DNA from: JAKASX01 sp035534495
GTDB taxonomy: Bacteria; Acidobacteriota; Terriglobia; Acidiferrales; UBA7541
Direction of reading: 5' to 3'
Length of the DNA: 64,000 nt
Assembly: GCA_035534495.1 (NCBI GenBank)
Contig: DATLRW010000197.1
Span: 1 to 64,000, forward strand
The position numbers were made by a program, and so were the translations under genes. A model generated the notes under the pieces. That model made no database searches and was not told where the DNA came from. It saw only the letters and a list, made by a program, of their open reading frames with translations. Shown piece by piece: positions 37,952-49,004 of the stretch (positions are counted from its first letter, which is position 1; every line of letters starts with the position of its first letter).

Positions 37952-38671
37952 ATGCGACGCCGATTTCTGGTCGATTCATTTGACGCCGGTCGCGCCTGCC
38001 TGCGCGGCAAGGACGCCCGCCATCTCGGGCGCGTCCTGCGCGCGCGCCCCGGCCAGCTCTACGAGCTGAGCGACGGCCAGGCGGTCTGGCTCGCGAAAGT
38101 GACGGCGGTGGACCGGGAGTCGGTGGACTTCACCCTGGTCGAGCCGGTCGAATCGGCCTCGCTAACGGTCGATGTCACGCTCCTGCTTTCCGTCATCCGC
38201 TTCGCGCACTTCGAATGGGCCCTCGAAAAGGCGGCCGAGATGGGCGCCGGCGCCATTCAACCGGTGGCTGCCTCCCGCACCGACTGGGCCCTTCTCGAAG
38301 CGGCTCCCAAGCGCCATGCGCGCTGGGAGAAAATCGCCCACGAAGCGGCCCGGCAATCCCGCCGGATCGCGCCTCCCCGCGTGCTGCCGCTGCTTTCCCC
38401 CGCCGAGGTGTTTCGCCAAAGCACGGCCGAAAAGAAACTGCTCCTTTCCGAGCGTCCCGACGCGCCCTGTTTCGAGCGTTTTCGGCCCTTGACGCCCCCC
38501 TCTTCCGTCGTTCTGGCTTTCGGCCCCGAGGGCGGCTGGACGGAGGAGGAATACGCGCTGGCCCTCCAGGCCGGCTTTGCGGAGGCCTCGCTCGGCCCGC
38601 TGATCCTGCGGACCGAGACAGCCGTCGTTGCGGCGCTGGCCATCGTGCTCTGCGCGTGGCCCGGCGCATGA
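37952..38671 (+). CDS. rsmE: 16S rRNA (uracil-1498 N3)-methyltransferase
   Basis: RsmE methylates N3 of U1498 in 16S rRNA. The 239-residue protein has an N-terminal PUA-like domain (LRGKDARHLGRVLRARPGQLYELSDG) and a SPOUT domain with a trefoil knot. The knot signature LAFGPEGGWTEEEYALA is followed by SLGPLILRTETAVVAAL, which binds SAM. The length is normal (235-250). The following beta-barrel gene is on the same strand, 68 bases away. Confidence 0.95.
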   Translation: MRRRFLVDSFDAGRACLRGKDARHLGRVLRARPGQLYELSDGQAVWLAKVTAVDRESVDFTLVEPVESASLTVDVTLLLSVIRFAHFEWALEKAAEMGAGAIQPVAASRTDWALLEAAPKRHARWEKIAHEAARQSRRIAPPRVLPLLSPAEVFRQSTAEKKLLLSERPDAPCFERFRPLTPPSSVVLAFGPEGGWTEEEYALALQAGFAEASLGPLILRTETAVVAALAIVLCAWPGA

Positions 38672-38677
38672 TTCGAA

Positions 38678-38707
38678 TTGCCCGGGGCGGCTCGGGTGCC
38701 CTACGAT
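38678..38707 (+). promoter_or_regulatory. possible promoter for the outer-membrane protein gene
   Basis: TTGCCC (38678-38683) and TACGAT (38702-38707) are separated by 18 bases; each matches 4 of 6 consensus bases. It ends 32 bases before the ATG at 38740. Weak evidence. Confidence 0.3.
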
Positions 38708-38739
38708 ACGCGGGTTCTTTTTTCTCGAAGGGAAGGCGA

Positions 38740-39594
38740 ATGAAGCGAACCGTTATCCTGCTGGGGATTTTCCTCGCCGTCTGGTTTGCCGCGCCGCCGG
38801 TACGCGCTCAGAATCGTCCGCTGCAAACCCCCGACGCCGATATCGTTCCGACGGGCATCCTCCGCGTGCAAGGCGGCTTCGATTTCCTCCAAAATATGGA
38901 TTACCCGCTATCGGGCCTCTCGGGCGATCTCACATCGTACGGCGTGCTGAACATGCGCATGGGCGTGGGGCGGCGGGTCGAAGTGCAGCTCCAGGGCACG
39001 GTGCAGAACTTTCTCCAGGTGAACGGCCAGGTCCCCGCGCCGGTTACCCCGGTCCTGACCGGAGCCAATTCCACCCATGACGTGGGCGATTTCAGCCTTT
39101 GGACGAAACTGCTCCTGCGCCGCGAGCATCGCGCGCCGGCCGTGGCTTTTCGCTTCGGATTCCTAATGCCCAACACAAATCAGGCGCGCGGCCTCGGCAA
39201 CAACGCCACCAACGTCTACGCCAGCCTGATTCTCCAGAAGCACATCGGGCGTCTCAAGGCGTTTGGCGACTCGGGCATCGGCATCCTGCAGTCCCCCAAC
39301 GCCAAGTTCTCGCAAAACGACGAGCTTCTCTACGGCGGCGCGCTCGTCTACCCGCTGACCAGCCGCGTCAGCGTCATGGGGGAAGTCTCCGGACGCTACT
39401 CCTCGCGCAAGCTCACGCCGGCGCTGTACGGCACCGAGAGCCGCGGGGAGGGAAGAATGGGCCTGGTGGTTTCCGGCGGGGGATTCGAGTGGGACGTGGC
39501 GGCGATCGCCGGCGTCTATCCGAACGACCCTTCGACAGGCTTTACGTTCGGCGTTAGCCGCGATCTGCGCCTGTTCGGCCGCCAGCGCCCTTAG
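38740..39594 (+). CDS. predicted outer-membrane beta-barrel protein of unknown function
   Basis: The 284-residue protein starts with a signal peptide (core ILLGIFLAVWFAAPPVRAQ). The rest is a chain of alternating polar/hydrophobic strands with Gly/Tyr/Asn turns, for example GRRVEVQLQGTVQNF, AVAFRFGFLMPN and VSVMGEVSGRYSS. It ends in an aromatic/charged strand (FTFGVSRDLRLFGRQ). This suggests a small outer-membrane barrel. I do not recognise the family beyond similarity to channel-like or transport-type barrels of other Gram-negative bacteria. ATG at 38740 is chosen since upstream open frame overlaps rsmE. It is convergent with the ABC permease gene. Confidence 0.7.
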   Translation: MKRTVILLGIFLAVWFAAPPVRAQNRPLQTPDADIVPTGILRVQGGFDFLQNMDYPLSGLSGDLTSYGVLNMRMGVGRRVEVQLQGTVQNFLQVNGQVPAPVTPVLTGANSTHDVGDFSLWTKLLLRREHRAPAVAFRFGFLMPNTNQARGLGNNATNVYASLILQKHIGRLKAFGDSGIGILQSPNAKFSQNDELLYGGALVYPLTSRVSVMGEVSGRYSSRKLTPALYGTESRGEGRMGLVVSGGGFEWDVAAIAGVYPNDPSTGFTFGVSRDLRLFGRQRP

Positions 39595-39631
39595 CCGGGA
39601 AGCGGCTCCGGCACAAGGCCCCGTCAGGCCG

Positions 39632-40909
39632 TCACGTGTACCGCAGCCAGCGCAACAGCTCCAGAAACGAGGGCCGTTTGCCGTACATCAGCACGCCGAC
39701 GCGGTAGATTTTCGCCGACGCGTACACCATGACCACCGTCGTCACCGCCAGGATCCCGACCGATAGCAGCATCTGCCAGAGCGGCGGCGGCTCGAGCGCC
39801 ACGCGCATCACCATCAGAATCGGCGAGAAAAACGGGACCATCGTCAACGCGACGGACAGAGTCGAATCCGGATTGCGGACCACCACCGGGAACATGATGA
39901 AGGATGCGACCAGCAGCATCGTGACCGGGAACTGTGCCTGGCTCGCCGCCTGCTCGTTCGATACGGCCGCGCCCAGCGCGGCGAAAAGCGACGAGTAGAG
40001 GAAATACCCGCCCAAAAAATAGACGACGAACCAAAGCCACAAGGTCATGGGTAGCTGCAGATGAAAGCTCGCCGTGCCTCCGGTGAGCATTCGCAGCATC
40101 ATCTCTCCGTATCCGAGCAGCAGCGCTCCCGATCCCGCCCAGATCAGAAATTGCGTCAAACCGACCGCTCCCACTCCCAGGATCTTTCCGGCCATCAGCG
40201 GGAACGGCCGGACCGATGACAGCAATATCTCCATGATGCGCGTCGATTTTTCCTCCATGATCGAGCGCATCGTCGTGACGCCATAGAGCAGCAGGCTCAT
40301 ATACAGAATGCCCGCCAGCAGGATCGAGGCCTGAAACGTCTGTCCCCGCTCCTTCCGCTCTCTCCGTTGTTTCACCTGCACCACGCTCACGCCCACGCGG
40401 CGAAGCAACGTGTCGAGATCGGAAACGGGAACGTTCCGCTCGGCCAGACGCTGTCCGATCGCCGCCTGCGTCAGGGCGTTGGCGAGCGCCGACCCGAGCG
40501 CGTAATCCCCGGAATTGCGCGTATAGAACCGGGCTGCTTCCTCGGTGCCCGGCGCGGGGGAGATCAGGAGATAGCCGTCCAGACTGCCGGCGAGAACTTT
40601 TTGCTTCAACCGGCTCTCGGTCACCTGCGGATGGGCGGGCCGCTCGATCGTCGAGACGACATCGAATTGCGGGCTGCCGTTCGGCAATTCCGGGATGGCG
40701 AGCCGCTGCGCGGCCAGGACGCCGATGCCGCCCGTTTCGTCGACGACCGCGATGCGCAGCGTTTGCCCGGCGCGCCGGCTCGCAAAATAGGCCGGGACCG
40801 CGAACACAACGACCATCAGCGTCGGCAGGCCGATCGTGCTGAGGACGAAAGTCCTCGTCCGGACGCGGACCGTGTATTCCCGCCGAATGATCAGCCACAA
40901 TTTACGCAC
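39632..40909 (-). CDS. ABC-2 type transporter permease (NatB-like)
   Basis: Inner-membrane subunit of an ABC exporter. The 425-residue protein has one N-terminal helix (about residues 22-42, entry RREYTVRVRTRTFVLSTIG), a large extracytoplasmic domain (about 45-200), and then five or six helices at the C-terminal side, with LAGILYMSLLLYG and MEEKSTRIMEILLSS in the order typical of NatB/YhaP-type permeases. The ATP-binding partner overlaps its start by 8 nt. Sodium or drug export has been described in this family; the substrate here is unknown. Confidence 0.88.
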   Translation of the reverse strand: MRKLWLIIRREYTVRVRTRTFVLSTIGLPTLMVVVFAVPAYFASRRAGQTLRIAVVDETGGIGVLAAQRLAIPELPNGSPQFDVVSTIERPAHPQVTESRLKQKVLAGSLDGYLLISPAPGTEEAARFYTRNSGDYALGSALANALTQAAIGQRLAERNVPVSDLDTLLRRVGVSVVQVKQRRERKERGQTFQASILLAGILYMSLLLYGVTTMRSIMEEKSTRIMEILLSSVRPFPLMAGKILGVGAVGLTQFLIWAGSGALLLGYGEMMLRMLTGGTASFHLQLPMTLWLWFVVYFLGGYFLYSSLFAALGAAVSNEQAASQAQFPVTMLLVASFIMFPVVVRNPDSTLSVALTMVPFFSPILMVMRVALEPPPLWQMLLSVGILAVTTVVMVYASAKIYRVGVLMYGKRPSFLELLRWLRYT

Positions 40910-41807
40910 GGGCCTTGGTCACCGACTCCACGAAAATATCCGCCAGCGGCGGCTCCATCAGCTCGAAGCGCGCCAGGGCGACGCCGCGCTCGACGGCGGC
41001 CTTCAAAATCTCCTGCGGATCGATCTCCGGACGCAGCTTGGCTTCGACGACCGAGCCAAACCGGTTGATGTCCGTCGCGAATCGTTCGAGGCCCAATCCG
41101 TCCACGTTGCCGATGTATTCGATCCGGACCATGTTTCGCCCGAACGCCTTTTTGATTTCCCGCAGCTCGCCGGCCAGCACCTTGCGCCCGTGATTGATCA
41201 GGCAGATCGAGTCGCACATCATCTCCACCTGTTCCATCCGGTGCGTCGAGAGGATGATCGTCGTGCCCCGCTTTCGCAGGTCGAGCATGATGTTCTTCAC
41301 CAGGGCCACGTTCACGGGATCGAATCCGCTGAACGGCTCGTCCAGGATGAGCAGGGGCGGCTCATGCAGCACCGCCGCGATGAACTGCACCTTCTGCTGC
41401 ATCCCCTTGGACAGTTCGTCGATTCTCCGCTCCATCCAATCGGACATTTCCAGCCGTTCGAGCCATTGCCGCGTCCGACGGTCCGCTTCGGCTTCCCGCA
41501 GCCCCTTGAGCTCGCTCAGAAACATCAGGACCTGCCGCACCCGCATTCGCGGATAGAGGCCGCGCTCCTCGGGCAGATACCCGATCCGGTCCTGGGTGGC
41601 GTGGCTGAGCGGTTGTCCGAGAATCTCGATGTCGCCGCTGTCGGGGATGATCATCCGGAGCAGCATTCGCAGGGTGGTGGTTTTGCCGGCCCCGTTCGGG
41701 CCCAGCAGGCCGAAAAATGCGTTTTCGCGAATGGACAAGCTGAGACCGGAAACGGCCGTCAGCCCGTCGAACTGCTTTGTCACACCCCGTAGAGTGACCG
41801 CATCCAT
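40902..41807 (-). CDS. ABC transporter ATP-binding protein (NatA-like)
   Basis: The 301-residue ATPase powers the permease encoded directly downstream (8-nt overlap). Motifs: Walker A LLGPNGAGKTTTLR, signature LSKGMQQKVQF (a degenerate LSGGQ form common in the NatA group), Walker B LLILDEPFSGFDP and the H-loop STHRMEQVEMMCD. The C-terminal extension of about 70 residues is typical of this group. It diverges from lepB across a 257-base gap in which I see no strong promoter for this strand. Confidence 0.93.
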   Translation of the reverse strand: MDAVTLRGVTKQFDGLTAVSGLSLSIRENAFFGLLGPNGAGKTTTLRMLLRMIIPDSGDIEILGQPLSHATQDRIGYLPEERGLYPRMRVRQVLMFLSELKGLREAEADRRTRQWLERLEMSDWMERRIDELSKGMQQKVQFIAAVLHEPPLLILDEPFSGFDPVNVALVKNIMLDLRKRGTTIILSTHRMEQVEMMCDSICLINHGRKVLAGELREIKKAFGRNMVRIEYIGNVDGLGLERFATDINRFGSVVEAKLRPEIDPQEILKAAVERGVALARFELMEPPLADIFVESVTKARA

Positions 41808-42064
41808 CGCTGGCAGACCCCGCTTCGCCGGACCCGGGCGCCTTATGCCCGTTGCTCAAATGAAATCAGGGGTTTATATCACAGCATCATGCCCCCGGAA
41901 ACCGCTGAGCGCAAACCTGTTTTCGCAATCGCCTGCCCTGGAAGTACAGGACTTCCAGGACCGGATGCCAAGCGCTTTCCGCCGCCAGGCCCCGCTTCGC
42001 TCCGCCGGAACCGGCCGGCCGGTGCCCGTTTCTGTAGGCCGCCCGGCGCCGGACCTGTTATAGA

Positions 42065-42682
42065 ATGAGAGGACGCCCGGAGGAAATGGAAGAGAACTCT
42101 CCAACTGCTTCTCCTGAAAAAGCGCGGCCTCCCGATTGGGGTTGGTGGCCGCGCGAGATTCGCACGTGGCTCCGCGATCTCGCGGTCGCGCTGGCCCTGG
42201 CGATGTTCATCGTCGTGTTTCTCTACCAGCCGGTAAAAGTCGAAGGGACCAGCATGGCGCCGACGATCTCCGACCAGGAACGGATCTTCATCAACAAGTT
42301 CGTCTATCATTTTGAGCCGATTCATCGTGGCGATGTCGTGGTCTTCTGGTATCCTTTGGACCCGTCGAAATCTTTTATCAAGCGAGTGGTCGGTTTGCCG
42401 GGCGAAACGGTGACGATTCGAAGCGGTCATGTGTACGTCGACGGAAGGGAAATTCGCGAACCCTACGTCCTGCCGCGCTATCTGGACGACGCCAGCTACC
42501 CGCCGGTTTACGTGCCGGCCGGCGAGTATTATGTAATGGGCGATCACCGTGACAGTTCGAACGATTCACGGGTCTTTGGTCCGGTGCCGCGGCGCTATAT
42601 TTACGGCAAGGCCGTTTTCGCCTATTGGCCGGTCGACCGCTTCGGTTCGATCGGCGAAGTCTCCGCTAAAACGGTAAAATGA
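42065..42682 (+). CDS. lepB: signal peptidase I
   Basis: LepB removes signal peptides from exported proteins at the inner-membrane outer face. The 205-residue protein has one transmembrane segment (about residues 36-54) and then the catalytic domain with Ser63 in EGTSMAPT and general base Lys106 in FIKRVVGLPG. The later GDHRDSSNDSRVFGPV is the conserved box E. A short Bacillus-type form is indicated by the single anchor. The start is uncertain: ATG 42065 has no clear ribosome site and lies on a -10-like TGTTATAGAAT (42056-42066), while ATG 42086 has GGAGG only two bases away. carA follows after 18 bases. Confidence 0.93.
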   Translation: MRGRPEEMEENSPTASPEKARPPDWGWWPREIRTWLRDLAVALALAMFIVVFLYQPVKVEGTSMAPTISDQERIFINKFVYHFEPIHRGDVVVFWYPLDPSKSFIKRVVGLPGETVTIRSGHVYVDGREIREPYVLPRYLDDASYPPVYVPAGEYYVMGDHRDSSNDSRVFGPVPRRYIYGKAVFAYWPVDRFGSIGEVSAKTVK

Positions 42683-42689
42683 TTTTTCC

Positions 42690-42696
42690 GGGAGGA
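42690..42696 (+). promoter_or_regulatory. ribosome binding site preceding the CTG start of carA
   Basis: GGGAGGA lies 4 bases before CTG at 42701. No in-frame ATG, GTG or TTG exists between the lepB stop and the conserved CarA N-terminus, so this site argues for CTG initiation. Confidence 0.65.
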
Positions 42697-42700
42697 CTCC

Positions 42701-43849
42701 CTGAACCTGCTGCAGGACAACCGCGCTACCCTGGCGCTCGAAGACGGGCGCGTCTTTAACGGCCGGGCGGCTGGCGCTCGAACGCGCCGCGGCGGCGAAG
42801 TCGTTTTCAATACCAGTCTTACCGGCTATCAAGAGGTCTTCAGCGATCCCAGCTATGCCGGCCAGGTCGTCTGCCTGACCTATCCGCACATCGGCAACGT
42901 CGGGGCCAATTTCGATGACGAAGAAGCCTCGCGTCCCCACATCGAATCCCTGGTCGTCCGCGAATTTTCGCATCTCGCCTCCAGTTGGCGCTCGGCGGAA
43001 ACCGCGCAGCAATATCTCGAACGGTGGAACGTTCCGGTCATCTGGGACGTCGATACCCGCGCCCTGGTGCGTCACATCCGCCGCGTCGGCGCCCTGCGCG
43101 GCATCGTCGCAACCGACGGCACCCCGCCCGACCGGCTGGTCGAAGAAGCCCGCGCATTGCCGTCCATGGCGGGGCTGGAACTGGCCAGCGGCGTGAGCTG
43201 CCGGAGTCCCTACGGGTGGAGCGAGCCTTCGATCGAACTCTCGCGCGCGGCCCCTGCCGCGGACGGGGAGGGGCAGCGCCGTTTTCGCGTGGTGGCCTAC
43301 GATTTCGGCATCAAGCGCAATATTCTCCGATTGCTGGTCGATTCCGGCTGCGATGTCACCGTCGTTCCGGCCGCGACCCCGGCCGAGGATACTCTCGCGC
43401 TTCGCCCGGACGGTGTATTCCTCTCGAACGGGCCGGGCGATCCCGAGCCGGTCACCTACGCCGTGGAGGCCATCCGCAAACTGGCGGGGCGTGTTCCGAT
43501 CTTCGGCATCTGCCTGGGCCACCAGCTTTGCGGCCTGGCCCTGGGCGGCCGCACCTTCAAGCTGAAATTTGGCCACCACGGCTCGAACCATCCGGTGAAG
43601 GACCTGGGAACGGGAAAGGTGGAAATCACGGCGCAAAATCACGGTTTCGCCGTCGATCCCCATTCGCTGCCCTCGAGCGAGGTCGAAGTCACCCACGTGA
43701 ATTTGAACGACGGAACGAACGAGGGGATGCGGCACCGCTCCTTGCCGCTCTTCAGCGTGCAGTATCACCCCGAAGCGTCGCCCGGTCCGCACGATGCCCG
43801 CTACCTGTTCGGTCGCTTTATCGAAATGATGCGCGCGGGGCGACCGTGA
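42701..43849 (+). CDS. carA: carbamoyl-phosphate synthase small subunit (glutaminase), CTG start
   Basis: CarA hydrolyses glutamine and passes ammonia to CarB to make carbamoyl phosphate for arginine and pyrimidines. The 382 residues include the conserved N-terminal domain (ALEDGRVFNGRAAG, VVFNTSLTGYQEVFSDPSYAGQ, YPHIGNVG) and the class I glutaminase domain with Cys271 in GICLGHQL and His in QYHPEASPGPHD. The first conventional in-frame start is a GTG at 43067, which would delete about 122 residues of conserved sequence. The frame reads back only to lepB's stop, and the codon after a good ribosome site is CTG. A CTG start, or an error at that base, is therefore the best reading. carB follows after 47 bases. 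Confidence 0.9.
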   Translation: MNLLQDNRATLALEDGRVFNGRAAGARTRRGGEVVFNTSLTGYQEVFSDPSYAGQVVCLTYPHIGNVGANFDDEEASRPHIESLVVREFSHLASSWRSAETAQQYLERWNVPVIWDVDTRALVRHIRRVGALRGIVATDGTPPDRLVEEARALPSMAGLELASGVSCRSPYGWSEPSIELSRAAPAADGEGQRRFRVVAYDFGIKRNILRLLVDSGCDVTVVPAATPAEDTLALRPDGVFLSNGPGDPEPVTYAVEAIRKLAGRVPIFGICLGHQLCGLALGGRTFKLKFGHHGSNHPVKDLGTGKVEITAQNHGFAVDPHSLPSSEVEVTHVNLNDGTNEGMRHRSLPLFSVQYHPEASPGPHDARYLFGRFIEMMRAGRP

Positions 43850-43896
43850 GCGGGCGGAAGGCCAAATTGGGATGCAGCGAGGAATATTGAGGATAA

Positions 43897-47179
<3,283 letters not shown>

Positions 47180-47187
<8 letters not shown>

Positions 47188-48091
47188 CCTGCCGGAATTG
47201 AAAGGTATTTTTCTCCCGCTCACCACGCCGTTCGATTCGAGTGGCCGGTTTTCCGTCGCCCACATGCGCGGCAACGTGGAAAAGTACAATCGCACGCGGG
47301 CGGCCGGCTACGTCGCCACCGGTTCTACGGGCGAGGCCGTCCTGCTGAGCGCGGCCGAGACCGAAGAGCTTTGGGCGACGGTCGCCGAGGCGGCCTCCGG
47401 CGGCAAAATCCTGGTGGCGGGAACGGGAGCGGAATCGACGGCGGAAACGATCGCGCTCACGCGCCGCGCCGCCGGAATCGGCTACGGCGTCGCGCTCGTC
47501 CGCACGCCGCATTACTACCGGCCGCTGATGACGCCCGACGTTCTGGCCGACTTCTTCCTTTGCGTCGCCGAGGCGTCGCCCATTCCGGTTGTCATCTATT
47601 CGATTCCTCAGTTCACGGGCATCACCGTGGAAGCGCCCCTGGTCGCCCGGCTGGCCGAGCATCCGAACATCGTCGGGATCAAGGACAGTTCCGGCTCGGT
47701 GCAGCGCGTAGCGGAGATCGTGAATGCCGTGCCTGCTTCGTTCCGCGTGCTGGTGGGTTCGGCCTCAACGCTGGTTTCCTCCCTGATGGTTGGCGCCTCC
47801 GGCGGAATCCTGGGGCTTGCCGATTCGTTGCCGGAAGCCTGCGTGGACCTCTATCAAGCCGTTCTCGCCGGCCGGTTCGAGGAGGCGAGGGACTTGCAGC
47901 GGAAACTGCTGCCAGCCTCTCAACTCCTTGTCTCGCAGACCGGCGTGGCGGGAACGAAATATGTTCTGGACCGGCTGGGATATTACGGAGGACCGGTGCG
48001 GGAGCCGCTGCGCGGCCTGAGCGCCGAGGTCCGGGCGACGATTGACCGCGTGCTGGCGGGGTTGGGGATTTTGGCGGCGACCGGCGCTTAG
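47180..48091 (+). CDS. DapA-family aldolase, 4-hydroxy-2-oxoglutarate-aldolase-like
   Basis: A 303-residue class I aldolase of the DapA/NAL family. The Schiff-base Lys is in IVGIKDSSGS and the proton-relay Tyr in PVVIYSIPQFTG. The N-terminus GIFLPLTTPFDSSG and GYVATGSTGEAVLL are family marks. GYYGGPVREPLRGLS near the C-terminus resembles the end of mammalian HOGA1, which splits 4-hydroxy-2-oxoglutarate into pyruvate and glyoxylate, so this enzyme may act in hydroxyproline or similar catabolism. A DapA role in lysine synthesis is less likely. ATG at 47180 overlaps carB by 8 nt and has GGAG upstream. Confidence 0.85.
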
Positions 48092-48119
48092 CGAGGTTCC
48101 GGTCGATATTTCAGTCGAG

Positions 48120-48144
48120 GCGCCGCCGGCCGTAAGAGCGGCGC
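48120..48144. terminator. hairpin between convergent aldolase and bshB1 genes
   Basis: GCGCCGC (48120-48126) pairs with GCGGCGC (48138-48144) over an 11-base loop. A U-tract is missing, so termination activity is uncertain. Its position between the two gene ends is suitable. Confidence 0.35.
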
Positions 48145-48860
48145 TAGACGGACCGCACGGGCAGATTCACCACGTCTTCCACCTGCATCACTTCCCGTAC
48201 GACGTATCCTTCCGCATAGCGAACACCGATCATGTATCCATAGGCGCGCGCCTGCAGGCCCATGCGCTCTTCGAGCTCATCGAGGGGAATCGGCACGCGC
48301 GATCTCTTTTCGCGCACCGATGGACGGAATTGGGAGCTGTAGGCCAGAATCGCGCGGCGCCTCCGCTCGTAATATTTGGTAATGTCCACGGCGAACGTGG
48401 GCCGGACGTCCGCGTAGGCCGCCGCATACAGAATTTTCGCGGGGCGGAACGGCTGTCCCGGGATGTCGTAGTTTTTCAGCCCGGCGAGGAAACAGGCCTC
48501 GTAGCCGAGGGTCGAGGCGACGTAATGGTCGGGATGGCGGCCTTCCCAATAGGGAAGAATCACGGTGCGCGGCTCGAGCTCGCGGATGACCTGGGCGATG
48601 GCGGCCTTGTATTCGTCGCAGACGCGCAAATGGGCGTCGGGAAGCCCCGCGTTTCGCCGCACGCGGACCCCGAGAATTCTGGCGGCGCTCGCGGCTTCGC
48701 GAAGGCGGCGCTCGGGCGTTCCGCGCGTTCCCATTTCTCCCCGGGTCAGGTCCAGAATGCCCGTCTGGTAGCCCGCCGCGGCGGCCTTAAGGAGGGTGCC
48801 GCCGCTGGTCAGTTCCGCATCGTCGGGGTGAGCCGCAATCACCAAAAGGTCGATTTTCAT
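48144..48860 (-). CDS. bshB1: bacillithiol biosynthesis deacetylase BshB1
   Basis: BshB1 removes the acetyl group from GlcNAc-malate, the second step of bacillithiol synthesis. The 238-residue LmbE/PIG-L-fold protein has the zinc motif AAHPDDAEL near the N-terminus and a second His motif in GRHPDHYVAS. LDLTRGEMGTRGTPERR between them is typical of the BshB1 subgroup. The start ATG at 48860 directly precedes MKIDLLVIAAHPDD. The divergent neighbour is bshC, which makes the assignment firm. The glycosyltransferase bshA is not in the window. Confidence 0.93.
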   Translation of the reverse strand: MKIDLLVIAAHPDDAELTSGGTLLKAAAAGYQTGILDLTRGEMGTRGTPERRLREAASAARILGVRVRRNAGLPDAHLRVCDEYKAAIAQVIRELEPRTVILPYWEGRHPDHYVASTLGYEACFLAGLKNYDIPGQPFRPAKILYAAAYADVRPTFAVDITKYYERRRRAILAYSSQFRPSVREKRSRVPIPLDELEERMGLQARAYGYMIGVRYAEGYVVREVMQVEDVVNLPVRSV

Positions 48861-49004
48861 ACCGCTCCTGTTTTCATGAACTCGGTGGCCCGCGCCGCTC
48901 CAGTATAAAACGGCCCGTGCGCGGCTTCGGCGGCCCGGGCGAAAATCGTTGAATCCCGGGCGATTGCGGACGCATCTTCTCCCATGTGACAATGACCCTT
49001 ACCC

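Noticed and set aside
43067..43849. GTG at 43067 as the carA start
   Set aside because: It would delete about 122 conserved CarA residues that are in frame upstream and preceded by a ribosome site.
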